Positions 54,601 through 63,111 of a stretch of DNA of 64,000 nt are shown in pieces. Within the stretch, counting starts at the first letter, position 1. Every line of letters begins with the position of its first letter. Position numbers and translations under genes: made by a program. Below the pieces are notes generated by a model, which was not told where the DNA came from, did no database searches, and saw nothing but the letters and a program-made list of their open reading frames with translations. The DNA is from Flavobacterium jumunjinense (lineage in GTDB: Bacteria; Bacteroidota; Bacteroidia; Flavobacteriales; Flavobacteriaceae), in NCBI RefSeq assembly GCF_021650975.2, contig NZ_CP091285.1:1488001-1552000 (forward strand). Reading direction: 5' to 3'.

Positions 54601-56488
54601 AATTATTAACAATATCTACTAATAGCTCTAACTGTAAAGCCAATTCGTCAATGTCTTTTTCAAGTGTTTTTGCATCAATAGTCTTTTTAAGATCAGCTAT
54701 TTGTTGGTTAATCAACGTAACTTTCTCTTGATAGGGAACTAAGGCATTGTCTTGTAAAAGAAAAGAAACACATGCATTGGAAAGTTCATCAGCTCTTTCG
54801 TGCAATTGTTTTTCTAACGATTCAATTAAAGCAATGTCTGCATATTTTAATTCTCGTGCACTAATTAATTCGCCTCGTAAAGCACGAATTTGTGCTAAAA
54901 CAGCAATAAATTGATCTAAAGATTGATACGAAATGACACTAGTATCGGATAATATTTTTTCACACTTTTCTTTTAATTCAGCTATGGTTTGCCCCGTTTT
55001 ATTTTTGACTTCTTGTGCTTTTTCAAATTCGTTAATTGCAGCATGTGCAATTTTTCTAATCTCTAGTAAAGGTTCATTTAGTTGATGAATTTCTTTTTCC
55101 CCTAAGAAATAATAACTATCTAAAATTATTGTAGCTTGCTTAACGATATCATTATATAGACCGGAATAGGAATCTTTTTTAGATAATAAAATATTCAGTT
55201 CTTGACATTCGGCCATTACACGAACTAAATCTTTATTTCCAATTTTATATAATAAATTAGATTTTAAAGCATCGTCAATAGTAACTTCTTTGGTAAAAGG
55301 TGTTTGCCAAATTTGAACGAGATGATGTTTTGTTTCTTCATTCGATTTGAAATACGCTAATTTTCCATTATCAAACAACGTAAAACCATTACAATTGATA
55401 GGAGTTTCTATCGTTTGTTTAATAATATTGTATGGAATTAATAAGTAATCATGTGATTGTTCATCATAAAAAACAAACATAAAATTTTCTCCATTAATAC
55501 CTAAAATTCTACGGTTGAAATATACAGGTTTATCATCTGTAGCAATTACTTTTATTTCACCAGTTTGTAAGGCATAACCATTTGGATAAATAACACCTTG
55601 ATTTTCGGGTAAAAGAATAATCGAATATTGTAATGAATCTACTCGTGCAACTTTCTTTTCTTTGTGATTGTATATAAAGTAACGTTCTGCTTCTTGATAA
55701 GGCTTAATTTTGAAAATGACTAAATTATTATAGTCAAAATAATGAATTTCAGCATCATCAAGCGTTTGATCTTTATGCGTAACGTCTTCACTATAAATTC
55801 CTTTTCCAGAACTGGTATTGTCTTCTATTTTTATGGTAATATCACCACCAATAGCTTCCACAAAAACTTTATCAGCTAATGAAACGTGTGGATGACTTCC
55901 GGTACGTTGCATATCGCGCGTAACTTTCGTCCAAGTAAATTCTTGTTGGTTTGGATACTTTACTTCCGCTGCACTTCTAGCATCAACAAAAGTAAGAGTG
56001 TAGTCTTTAATTAACCATTTAAAGACTTTTATATCGGAAGGACTATTTGATAATTGAAATACAAAATACAAATAGTTTTGTGTAATATGAAAACGAACAA
56101 AAATGGTATTTCTGTAGTATTTATAGAGGTTTTTAAATTCTTCTATAAAAACTGGATCTTCAATAAATTGAATGGATTGAGGTTCAAATCGGTTATCTTT
56201 TGAAAGGTATGCTGAAAAGACATCATTTAAATTTATTTCTGTGCGTAATCCTAGATGCGTATTGTATCCAACTAAACATAATCTTCCTAAAGAAAATATG
56301 TCTTTTATATTACAATTTTGGTCTGTAGAAATACGTTCATTAGCGATTAATGAAAAATCAACACCTCCAAAAACTTTTTTTCGATCTTCATTTAAAGATT
56401 GAATGCGTTGAATTAAATCCTCTTTTTGTTCATTCAATCGGTTTTGAATGATTTCGTATGTACCCGTATTTAATTTTTCGTTGCTCAT
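51680..56488 (-). CDS. Giant AAA ATPase ('DNA repair ATPase' type) of flotillin-PspA operon
   Basis: This 1602-residue protein has an N-terminal domain with repeated beta-strand blocks (about 40-430), a long coiled coil (about 450-850), a helical region, and a C-terminal AAA ATPase with Walker A 'PPGYGKTT' near residue 1248, Walker B 'VMLYLDDIQ' and sensor 'LIMAGNPYTESGD'. Homologues are often labelled DNA repair ATPase, but nothing in the sequence shows a DNA role. It is the last gene of the YbjN-PspA-OB-flotillin operon, 144 bases after flotillin, and probably remodels that membrane complex. Confidence 0.85.
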   Translation of the reverse strand: MSNEKLNTGTYEIIQNRLNEQKEDLIQRIQSLNEDRKKVFGGVDFSLIANERISTDQNCNIKDIFSLGRLCLVGYNTHLGLRTEINLNDVFSAYLSKDNRFEPQSIQFIEDPVFIEEFKNLYKYYRNTIFVRFHITQNYLYFVFQLSNSPSDIKVFKWLIKDYTLTFVDARSAAEVKYPNQQEFTWTKVTRDMQRTGSHPHVSLADKVFVEAIGGDITIKIEDNTSSGKGIYSEDVTHKDQTLDDAEIHYFDYNNLVIFKIKPYQEAERYFIYNHKEKKVARVDSLQYSIILLPENQGVIYPNGYALQTGEIKVIATDDKPVYFNRRILGINGENFMFVFYDEQSHDYLLIPYNIIKQTIETPINCNGFTLFDNGKLAYFKSNEETKHHLVQIWQTPFTKEVTIDDALKSNLLYKIGNKDLVRVMAECQELNILLSKKDSYSGLYNDIVKQATIILDSYYFLGEKEIHQLNEPLLEIRKIAHAAINEFEKAQEVKNKTGQTIAELKEKCEKILSDTSVISYQSLDQFIAVLAQIRALRGELISARELKYADIALIESLEKQLHERADELSNACVSFLLQDNALVPYQEKVTLINQQIADLKKTIDAKTLEKDIDELALQLELLVDIVNNLKIEDTSHSTQIIENISLIFAQINQQRIELNNKKRQISGKELSADFKAQITLYDQTVINFLELANTAEKCDDFLNKLSIQLEEMEAKFVDFDDFIQQINDKREEVYGHFQTKSVQLTEAKNKRTTMLFQSAERILKSVKNKAASFATETEINGYFASDLMIEKVRDIANQLKNLSDTNKSEEVNTLLKTAQQESVRKLKDKNEIYEDGDAVIAFGEHKFAVNKQKLDLTLVLKDQHYFYHLTGTNFYQAVDFEEIEQYKEVWNQEYISENQKVKRFEYMAWEIFLQQENIVPESVNLQRVQEFMATHFGEGLVKGVHDIDALLILQHLQQINNELGVLKYTPSERALAQLFWFFLNEEDKEFYEKQFDAVSLLKETFSSSEQFKYLNKRLSQKVEEFNSTFDGFDFTSAYRAAVYLKKENRKAFSISKIAADAYERFFKSLKEKGKDIVFVNQVKDLYNYPSACYDIVENALKTFFIEENTTISQSFVEEVAAFVLTQNYHERQIVNVNSSVEIAGLKSIESNLTYTLDYYEFSARLDYFHSKLRPAFLELQQLKKKWVDVKKKEMKLHTFTSQVLTSFVRNKLINDVYFPLIGANLAKQLGAIGDNKRTDRMGMLLLVSPPGYGKTTLMEYLADRMGLVFMKINGPSIGHDITSTDPSEAKNAGARQELEKLNLAFEMGDNVMLYLDDIQHCNPEFLQKFISLADGQRKIEGIYNGEAKTYDLRSKRFCLIMAGNPYTESGDKFQIPDMLANRADTYNLGDISGSRSDLFDLSLIENALMSNEYMVRLTQPSYKNLYKLYDSIQQNNTNYDLEGNFSSQEIEDFKQVLLKIIQVRDTVLQANALYIKSAAMSDDYRNEPNFKLQGSYRDMNKLVAKIQPILTEKEVEAIVLNHYQNESQTLTTGAEANLLKLKELMQIQTEDELKRWEEIKTTFMKNKLLKGVGGDDRMAQVIALLSEFSEGLNGIKDVLRK

Positions 56489-56632
56489 TAATTTTTGGTA
56501 AATTTTTGGAAGTCTTTAGCTTAATGACTTTAATTTGCTTGAAAGTGAAGAATAAGCAAATGGAAAACTATAACAATTCTCTACTTGAAAAAGTAAAGAA
56601 TTGTTTGTAGTTTAAAATGAATCGATTAAATA

Positions 56633-58645
56633 TTACTTTAATGGTTTGTTGTCGATACCTAAATGTTTTGCCATATTCATAGCTCTAGATAAAATACCTT
56701 GTTCGTTCTCGTTAGCCACACCTTTTAATTGAAAAATTAAAGAAGCTACACTTAAGTTTTTAATGTCTTCTGATGAAATTTTATATTTTTCAACCATATT
56801 CATGACTTTTCCAATAAGGTTTTCATCACCATCATTGCTAAGTAATGCTTCTTTAACTATTTGAGCATTTTCACTATGTTGAATGAATTTATCGATTCCT
56901 TTTCCAGCAGAAATTTGTTTTATTACATTGTCAAAGAATGAATGATCTCCACCAACAATATCAATATTTGCAGTTTTAAATGCTTCTGCTAACACAAGTG
57001 CTTGTGCTTGAGCAATATCTTTTTGGATAGAGATTTGTGCTAATTCTACTTCTTTTTCTTTTGCTAATGTTAACCTAAACTCTTCATGCTCTTTACCAGC
57101 ATCATTTAGTTTTTTCATTGCCTCTGCTTTTTCAGTAATTCCAGCTGCTTCTGCAAATGCTTTTTCTTTAATTACTTCAGCTTGTGCTAAACCTTCTTGT
57201 TTGTTTGCAGCTGCTTTCTTTTCAATAATGTTAGCTTCTACAAAACCTTGTTTTTCCATAGCTTCTGCTTTAGCATGCATTACTTGTGCTTCAGATAAAC
57301 CAACGGTTGCTTCTTCTTTCGCTAATGCTTCTGCAATAATTTTACGAGCATCACCTTCTTTTTCTGCAGCATCACGTTTGGCTTGTGCTTCAATTACATA
57401 TTTTTGAGCATCTTTTTCTGCAGATAATTTACGCGCTTCAGCTGCACGAGTTAATGTAATTAAGTTTTCTTCCGCTTCACGAGATGCAACAATTAATTGC
57501 ACTTGTTTCTCTCTTTCTGCTGTTTTTAAAGCTTCAACATCTAAAATGTTTTGTTGTTCTTCTACAACTGTTTTTTCTTTTACTAAACGTTCGCGAATTA
57601 CATCTTGAATGTTTTTCTTTTCTACTTCGACAGCTTTATCTTTTTCAATGTCTGCTAGAGCGACAACTCTTTCTCTTTCTGTAGCTTCAAGAGATCTGTC
57701 TTTCTGAACTCTTTCTGTTTCTACTAATTCAGCTCTTTCTTTATTTTTAGACGCAATAACAACTTGTCTTTGCTTGTTTTCTTCAGCTATTTGAAGTGTT
57801 TCTTCTGTTGAAATTCTAACGGATTCAGATTTTAATCGTTCTTCTTCAGCAACTTTTAAGATTTCGGCATTTTCTCTAGATTGAATATTCGAAATTTCTC
57901 TACGTTGTTGTTCTTCTTTTTCTGCTAATTGTTTTTCTAATTCAAGAATTGTCTCTCTAGCTTCAACATCTTGTTTTTTGATGGTTTTTTCCTCATCTCT
58001 ACGTACTAAATTAGCTTTAATGTTTTGTGTAGCTGTTAGTTCGGTAATTTTCTTAATACCTTCAGAATCTAAAATATTGTCTTTATTCAGATGTTGTATA
58101 GATGTTTGCTCTAAATTGTCAATAGCACAGTCATCTAAAACATAACCGTTTAAATCTGTACCAATGATATTTAAGATTTCTTGTCTAAACTCACTTCTTG
58201 CTTCATATAATTCAATGAAATCGAATTTTTTACCAACAGTTTTTAAGGCTTCAGAAAACTTTGCTTCGAATAATTCTCTTAAAGTTCCAATGTCAGAAGC
58301 TCTTTGGCAACCAATAGTTTGTCCTACATTTACGATATCATCAACCGATTTGTTCACACGAACGAAAAAGGCTACTTGAATATCCGCACGCATGTTGTCT
58401 TTACAGATTAAGCCATCTTTTCCTTCTCTTGAAATTTCCAGTTTTTTTACTGAAATATCCATGTGTTCTAAACGATGAATAACAGGAATTACAATACCTG
58501 CGTTGAAAAACACTTTAACACCGCCATATCCAGTTCTTAAAAGGACAACTCCTTGAACTGTTTTTTTGTACATGGATAATATCCAGAATATTAAGCCTAA
58601 AAATGCAATAATTATTACTGCAATTGTAATGTAAAATGTAGTCAT
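56633..58645 (-). CDS. Flotillin/YqiK-like band 7 protein
   Basis: Flotillins scaffold membrane microdomains. The 670-residue protein has one N-terminal membrane helix (5-26), an SPFH/band-7 domain (about 27-200, 'VNVGQTIGCQRASDIGTLRELFEAKFSEALKTVGKKFDFIELYEARSEFRQEIL'), and a very long Glu/Ala/Lys coiled coil (about 205-560). The C-terminus (about 580-670) is a small helical domain. Arrangement with an OB-fold partner and PspA mirrors E. coli yqiJK. OB-fold protein gene is 38 bases upstream. Confidence 0.93.
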   Translation of the reverse strand: MTTFYITIAVIIIAFLGLIFWILSMYKKTVQGVVLLRTGYGGVKVFFNAGIVIPVIHRLEHMDISVKKLEISREGKDGLICKDNMRADIQVAFFVRVNKSVDDIVNVGQTIGCQRASDIGTLRELFEAKFSEALKTVGKKFDFIELYEARSEFRQEILNIIGTDLNGYVLDDCAIDNLEQTSIQHLNKDNILDSEGIKKITELTATQNIKANLVRRDEEKTIKKQDVEARETILELEKQLAEKEEQQRREISNIQSRENAEILKVAEEERLKSESVRISTEETLQIAEENKQRQVVIASKNKERAELVETERVQKDRSLEATERERVVALADIEKDKAVEVEKKNIQDVIRERLVKEKTVVEEQQNILDVEALKTAEREKQVQLIVASREAEENLITLTRAAEARKLSAEKDAQKYVIEAQAKRDAAEKEGDARKIIAEALAKEEATVGLSEAQVMHAKAEAMEKQGFVEANIIEKKAAANKQEGLAQAEVIKEKAFAEAAGITEKAEAMKKLNDAGKEHEEFRLTLAKEKEVELAQISIQKDIAQAQALVLAEAFKTANIDIVGGDHSFFDNVIKQISAGKGIDKFIQHSENAQIVKEALLSNDGDENLIGKVMNMVEKYKISSEDIKNLSVASLIFQLKGVANENEQGILSRAMNMAKHLGIDNKPLK

Positions 58646-58683
58646 AAATCTATTTTTAATTATTTAATTATGATTGTAAAGTT

Positions 58684-59334
58684 TTAAATTTCGTATGATT
58701 TTTCCACAAAGTAAAATTTCTTTTCAGGATGTTCGTCTACAATGCTGACATTTTCTCCTTCTTTCAAAAGTGATCCGTCTTTACTTTTTACTAATAGTTT
58801 TATTGGGTCCTTATTAATGAATAGTTCTAACATTCCTAATTTGTCATTCTCTATGGTGGATTTTAGTTTACCAATTCTACCTAAATAATCATAAGCCACT
58901 TCTCCCTTATGATTAATTTCCTTAAAAATAGGCTTTAGAGGCATACTTATATATTTAGTTGCAAAAAGACTTACTATAAATGCTGGAATAATCGTTATAA
59001 AATACATCCAAAAAGGTAAGGGAATCATGTAACTGATATTAACATTAATAAGCCAAGTGAATAACAAAACAAGAGTTAAGAAAAAGGTTATAGGTATAAT
59101 ATCCAGATTCAAAAATTTCAAAAATTGAATGAATGAAGAAGGGTCTTGTGGTACTTCTATCATTCCGTCTGGAGTTTCTACATCAGCATCAAAATCAGCA
59201 TCAAAATCGATATCAAAATCGCCAATTCCAGTAATTATTGTAAAAATCCAATATAACACACTTAAAATTAGCAAAATAGACAGAACACTATTTGCTGGAT
59301 TGAAAGAAACTTCTATTAACTCGTCAAAACTCAT
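58684..59334 (-). CDS. YqiJ/NfeD-like membrane protein with OB fold
   Basis: This 216-residue protein has an N-terminal membrane helix (17-39), an Asp-rich loop (about 39-56, alternating F/I-D-A/I-D), two further helices (about 80-130) and a C-terminal OB-like beta domain ('GEVAYDYLGRIGKLKSTI', 'LLVKSKDGSLLKEGENVSIVDE'). NfeD-type partners work with band-7 proteins, matching the flotillin gene downstream. It overlaps the PspA gene by one base. The Asp repeat is encoded by near-identical hexamers. Confidence 0.85.
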   Translation of the reverse strand: MSFDELIEVSFNPANSVLSILLILSVLYWIFTIITGIGDFDIDFDADFDADVETPDGMIEVPQDPSSFIQFLKFLNLDIIPITFFLTLVLLFTWLINVNISYMIPLPFWMYFITIIPAFIVSLFATKYISMPLKPIFKEINHKGEVAYDYLGRIGKLKSTIENDKLGMLELFINKDPIKLLVKSKDGSLLKEGENVSIVDEHPEKKFYFVEKSYEI

Positions 59335-60038
59335 TAGCCTTTATTATTGAATTGTTCTTTTAGTCTTTGTAATTCGTTTTCTGCATGCGAATCTGACGTG
59401 TCTACAGCTGCATTTATTTCTTGGTCAATACTTTTTGAATTATCTGCAATATGACCATATGCATCTGCAAGCGCTTCTTGTTGCAAAACTTTATCTTTCA
59501 TCTTTTCAAGCATAGAAATGGTGCTGTCAGAATCAATTTGTGTCATTTTTTTATTAATATCTTGTGTAGCCTGGCTCACTTGAACACGAGCTCTAAGTGT
59601 TTTTAATTCACTTTCCCATTTAGAGATACTTGATTTTAATGAGTTAATATTAATTTGCATTTTTTCAACATCACTTTCCAGTTTCTGACGTTCTTTATCA
59701 GCAATTTGAGCATCAAAGATAGATTGTTCTTTCTTTTTTAATGCTTCTTTTGCAAGTCTGTCTGCGTCTTCAATAGGCATCTCTTCTTTAATTCCTTTTT
59801 GTACTAAAAGCATGGCTTTGTTTTGATAATCTTCGGACTGATTAACTAAAGCTTCTTTTTCGTTTTTTCTTCTGATAGATAAAGCTTTAACTTGCGCTAA
59901 TGCCTGAATACTTTGATCTAATTGTTCTTTCATTTCACGAATGCCTTGTTCGGTCATTTTTATAGGATCTTCAAGGCTATTAATTGCCGAGTGAGCTTCT
60001 GCTTTACCTATTCTAAAAAGTCTTTTTATAATGTTCAT
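59334..60038 (-). CDS. PspA/IM30 family protein
   Basis: PspA/IM30 forms ESCRT-III-like polymers that protect the inner membrane. The 234-residue protein starts 'NIIKRLFRIGKAEAHSAINSLEDPIKMTEQGIREMKEQL', an amphipathic helix and first coiled-coil, and continues as helices to 234. Length and pattern are typical. It couples to the OB-fold gene and comes 150 bases after the YbjN-like gene. Confidence 0.95.
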   Translation of the reverse strand: MNIIKRLFRIGKAEAHSAINSLEDPIKMTEQGIREMKEQLDQSIQALAQVKALSIRRKNEKEALVNQSEDYQNKAMLLVQKGIKEEMPIEDADRLAKEALKKKEQSIFDAQIADKERQKLESDVEKMQININSLKSSISKWESELKTLRARVQVSQATQDINKKMTQIDSDSTISMLEKMKDKVLQQEALADAYGHIADNSKSIDQEINAAVDTSDSHAENELQRLKEQFNNKG

Positions 60039-60188
60039 AATACTAAATGAATTATAATGTTAATACTACGTTTTTTTTTCGAATTATCTAAAAATTAGAA
60101 ATAATATTTTAGTTAAAAAACAAACTATATGAAAAATTAGGAATACCATATTGATTTTAAGTTTTTTAGGACTAATACTTTTTTGTAA

Positions 60189-60587
60189 CTATTTACTAAA
60201 AGCAATCATTTCAGTTGAATATTCACTAATGAGTAAACTCAAAGAATTTATTGTTGCAATCAATTCATTCTGATTTAAGTTTTCCGCTTGAAGTGTGTCT
60301 CTGAAAATTACTTTTTCTCCTGTTTCATCAATAACAAAGGCTCCATGTACAATGTCTCTGTTTTTAATGAGCAACTGTTTGTAAACGTTTTGCTGATTAT
60401 TTTTGCAACGAAATAAAAACTGTTCAATTATTAAAATTTGAGGAGCAATTACAATCATCATATTTTTTATTCCTTCACTTTCTTTTTCTATGATAAAAGA
60501 TTGATGCTCTTCACTTTCTAAGTGAATGTTATACTCAAGTTCGAGTAACCAATTTTTAACTTTTGAAAACAATTTTGAATGATCCAT
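60189..60587 (-). CDS. YbjN-like protein (T3SS-chaperone-like fold)
   Basis: This 132-residue protein has the alpha-beta-beta-beta layout of YbjN/secretion-chaperone-like proteins: 'LFSKVKNWLLELEYNI', 'HQSFIIEKESEGIKNMMIVIAPQILIIEQFLF', 'LLIKNRDIVHGAFVIDETGEKVIFRDTL'. In other genomes such genes begin PspA-flotillin clusters. It is first in the minus-strand operon, with the divergent XRE gene upstream. Family assignment is by pattern and context. Confidence 0.7.
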   Translation of the reverse strand: MDHSKLFSKVKNWLLELEYNIHLESEEHQSFIIEKESEGIKNMMIVIAPQILIIEQFLFRCKNNQQNVYKQLLIKNRDIVHGAFVIDETGEKVIFRDTLQAENLNQNELIATINSLSLLISEYSTEMIAFSK

Positions 60588-60639
60588 AAATTGAGAGATT
60601 AGTTTATTGATTAAGCAAATTTATATAAAAAAATCAATA

Positions 60640-60688
60640 TTGCAAATATTTTTAGCAAAAAAATAAACTTTAGTTTGTATATTTGCAA
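60640..60688. promoter_or_regulatory. Divergent promoter/operator region with 10-bp inverted repeat
   Basis: TTGCAAATAT (60640-60649) is repeated inverted as ATATTTGCAA (60679-60688). Each arm contains or nearly contains a -7-like element: TATATTTG at 60678-60685 on the plus strand and a one-mismatch version on the minus strand. A smaller AAACT-TT-AGTTT repeat (60665-60676) lies between. It probably carries promoters for both divergent units and the site for the XRE protein. Confidence 0.5.
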
Positions 60689-60702
60689 AAAAGAATAGCG
60701 AA

Positions 60703-61314
60703 ATGACATATTTTGGAACAAATTTAAAGAAAATAAGACAGATAAAAGGATTGAGCCAGCAAGCCTTTGCAGAACTTATCGATTTGAATAGAGGTGTAAT
60801 TAGCTCCTATGAGGAAGGGCGAGCAGAGCCAAAGATTGAAACACTTTTACGAATTGCTACTTATTTTGGCATTCCGACAGATGATATCATTTCAAAACCG
60901 CTAACTGTTAATCAATTGGCAAATTTTACATTGATTGAAGATAGTATAGCTACTTTAGAAGATGTAAAAGAATGTAATTTAAAGGAACTGACTAATAATG
61001 GTGAAAATAAAAACATCGAATTGCAAAAAATATTTGCACAATTTGATTTTGTTTATTTTGTGGATGAAAATTTAGCAAATAATAGTGTCTTTGAAAAAGA
61101 AGCAACTTTGTTTTTAAAAGAAATAAAAAAAGATTTAAAGAAATATAAAAACTATTTAACGCTAACAAATGGTGTTGCAATGGTTTCAAACACTTTTCTT
61201 TCTGATGTTGAAAACTATGCTATTGTTGGTGTTTTGGGAAGTGATTTCTACGAGGAGCAACAATCGATGTTAAAGCGTATTGAATTATTAGAAAAGATGG
61301 TTTACGGCAATTAA
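60703..61314 (+). CDS. XRE-family transcriptional regulator
   Basis: This 203-residue protein has an HTH_3 domain (about 5-62): 'LKKIRQIKGLSQQAFAELIDLNRGVISSYEEGRAEPKIETLLRIATYFGIPTDDI'. The C-terminal part (about 85-203) is helical and ends in a leucine-zipper-like 'MLKRIELLEKMVYG', suited to dimerisation. No protease site typical of phage repressors is seen. It likely regulates itself and the divergent membrane-stress operon. Confidence 0.9.
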   Translation: MTYFGTNLKKIRQIKGLSQQAFAELIDLNRGVISSYEEGRAEPKIETLLRIATYFGIPTDDIISKPLTVNQLANFTLIEDSIATLEDVKECNLKELTNNGENKNIELQKIFAQFDFVYFVDENLANNSVFEKEATLFLKEIKKDLKKYKNYLTLTNGVAMVSNTFLSDVENYAIVGVLGSDFYEEQQSMLKRIELLEKMVYGN

Positions 61315-61458
61315 ACGTTTTACGTTTCTTTTTTTTATAGCTTTATATGTATCCAAACTCAAAATCGAGCTATATATCTTTATTTTTTTTAACTTTGATG
61401 ATTAAATTCTCTTAAATAGTATAAAGAGTTAGTATAATTTATTATCAAGATTAAAAAA

Positions 61459-61893
61459 ATGCAAATTAAAATCATCAATAAATCTCAACATGAACTGCCT
61501 AATTATGAAACCATTGCTTCAGCAGGAATGGATGTTAGAGCAAATGTTTCAAAATCTATCGTTTTAAAACCTTTAGAACGAACTATAGTAAAAACAGGAC
61601 TTTTTATTGAATTACCCATTGGTTATGAAGCACAAGTGCGTCCAAGAAGTGGTTTGGCCGCAAAAAAAGGAGTAACAGTATTAAATGCCCCTGGAACAAT
61701 TGATGCCGATTATAGAGGAGAAATAGGTGTAATTTTGGTTAACTTATCTAATGAAAATTTTACCATAGAGAACGGAGAAAGAATTGCACAAATAGTAATT
61801 GCAAAACATGAACGTGCAGAATGGATTAAAGTTGAGGAATTGTCTGAAACGACTAGAGGAGAAGGTGGTTTTGGAAGTACAGGAGTTAAATAA
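61459..61893 (+). CDS. dut: Deoxyuridine 5'-triphosphate nucleotidohydrolase
   Basis: dUTPase hydrolyses dUTP to dUMP, keeping uracil out of DNA. Motifs in order are 'AGMDVRAN', '[29 protein letters not shown]' and the C-terminal P-loop-like '[10 protein letters not shown]', all complete. Length 144 is standard. It starts at ATG 61459. The following lipoprotein gene begins 47 bases downstream. Confidence 0.98.
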   Translation: MQIKIINKSQHELPNYETIASAGMDVRANVSKSIVLKPLERTIVKTGLFIELPIGYEAQVRPRSGLAAKKGVTVLNAPGTIDADYRGEIGVILVNLSNENFTIENGERIAQIVIAKHERAEWIKVEELSETTRGEGGFGSTGVK

Positions 61894-61940
61894 TATTCGG
61901 CTGTATTATCCGTTTAATTTTAAATTATAAAAAATAAATT

Positions 61941-63080
61941 TTGAGCAAAATATCATGTAAATTAATTATCCTGTTTGTTGTAGTTTTTACTATAAGTTGC
62001 TCAGATAATAGTTCTACGGATGATGATTTAGGGAAGAGAACTTTTTTCATGGGAACTACTCCTTGGCCAGCAGATTTAACGGTTAATGAGGTTGATAAAA
62101 CGTATGATTTTATAAATCAGCATTGTGATATCGTCTCACATCATTTTGATGAAGGGGTGCCGTATGATGAAGCATTCAGTGGAACAGCAATGCCTCAAGA
62201 ACTGTTAGATAATATTTATACTAGAAAATCGAAGACCGATAGTGGTAAAAAAGTGTTTTTAAGTGTTTCTGCATTATCTATTACTAGAATAGCAAAAGCG
62301 AAATATTATGAGTCAGTTTCAACACCACAAGCTGTTAAAGAAAGTTGGGAGCAATTACCATTCGATGATGTAAATGTTGTTACTGCATATGTTAATTATA
62401 TGAGTTTTTTAATTGATGAATTTAACCCTATCTATGTAAATTATGGAGTAGAAAGTAATGGGCAATTTTGGGATCCAATAGCATTTATAAAGTATAAGCA
62501 GTTTTTAGGACAAGTGTATTCACAGTTAAAAATCAAGTATCCAAATATTCCTTTTTTTATAAGTTTTATAGTCGATGAAAGTAATCAAGGGTTTGGTTAT
62601 GCGAGTCAATTAACTCAATATTCCGATTTCGTTGGACTGAGTGCTTATCCATATGTTTCTATAAGTTCTTCTCAGAATGGAAACACAAATCCAGAAAATT
62701 TTCCAGCTAATTATTTTGAAAAATTCATTGCATTAGATTCAAATAAACCCATTGCATTTGCAGAAACAGGTTATATTGCAGAAAATTTAGTTGTTCCACT
62801 TTACAGTTTAAATAAGCAAGGAAATGAGAATTGGCAAAAATTATATTTAGAAAAAGTACTTGAATTAAGTAATTCAAAAAGAGCTAAATTGTTTATATGG
62901 TTTTGTCCAAAAGATTATGACGCCCTAATTACTACATTTCAAAATCAAGGAATGAATGATGTTGAAACAGTAAGTATATTAAAATTATGGAGAGATACAG
63001 GCTTGATCGACGAAAACGGAAATAGTAGAGCGTCTTATAATAGTTGGCTAACTTGGATGAATAAAGAGAGAATAGATTAA
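61941..63080 (+). CDS. TIM-barrel glycoside-hydrolase-like lipoprotein
   Basis: This 379-residue protein starts at TTG and has the lipobox 'FVVVFTISCSD', then a TIM-barrel-like domain. Likely catalytic acids are the Glu in 'YVNYGVESNGQFW' (near residue 174) and in 'PIAFAETGY' (near 280), which resemble the acid/base and nucleophile of clan A glycosidases (GH5/GH53-like). I cannot fix the family. It may act on glycans at the cell surface. A sugar nucleotidyltransferase gene follows by 31 bases. Confidence 0.75.
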   Translation: MSKISCKLIILFVVVFTISCSDNSSTDDDLGKRTFFMGTTPWPADLTVNEVDKTYDFINQHCDIVSHHFDEGVPYDEAFSGTAMPQELLDNIYTRKSKTDSGKKVFLSVSALSITRIAKAKYYESVSTPQAVKESWEQLPFDDVNVVTAYVNYMSFLIDEFNPIYVNYGVESNGQFWDPIAFIKYKQFLGQVYSQLKIKYPNIPFFISFIVDESNQGFGYASQLTQYSDFVGLSAYPYVSISSSQNGNTNPENFPANYFEKFIALDSNKPIAFAETGYIAENLVVPLYSLNKQGNENWQKLYLEKVLELSNSKRAKLFIWFCPKDYDALITTFQNQGMNDVETVSILKLWRDTGLIDENGNSRASYNSWLTWMNKERID

Positions 63081-63111
63081 AAAGTAGAATTAGTAAAAAG
63101 AATTAAAAAAA

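Noticed and set aside
57201..57684. Plus-strand hydrophobic frames opposite flotillin
   Set aside because: They are the reverse complement of Glu/Ala-rich coiled-coil codons, which read as Leu/Ser/Cys-rich; an artefact of composition.
60703..61314. XRE regulator as a phage repressor or toxin-antitoxin component
   Set aside because: No integrase, other phage genes or partner toxin lie nearby, and the C-terminus lacks a repressor-type protease site.
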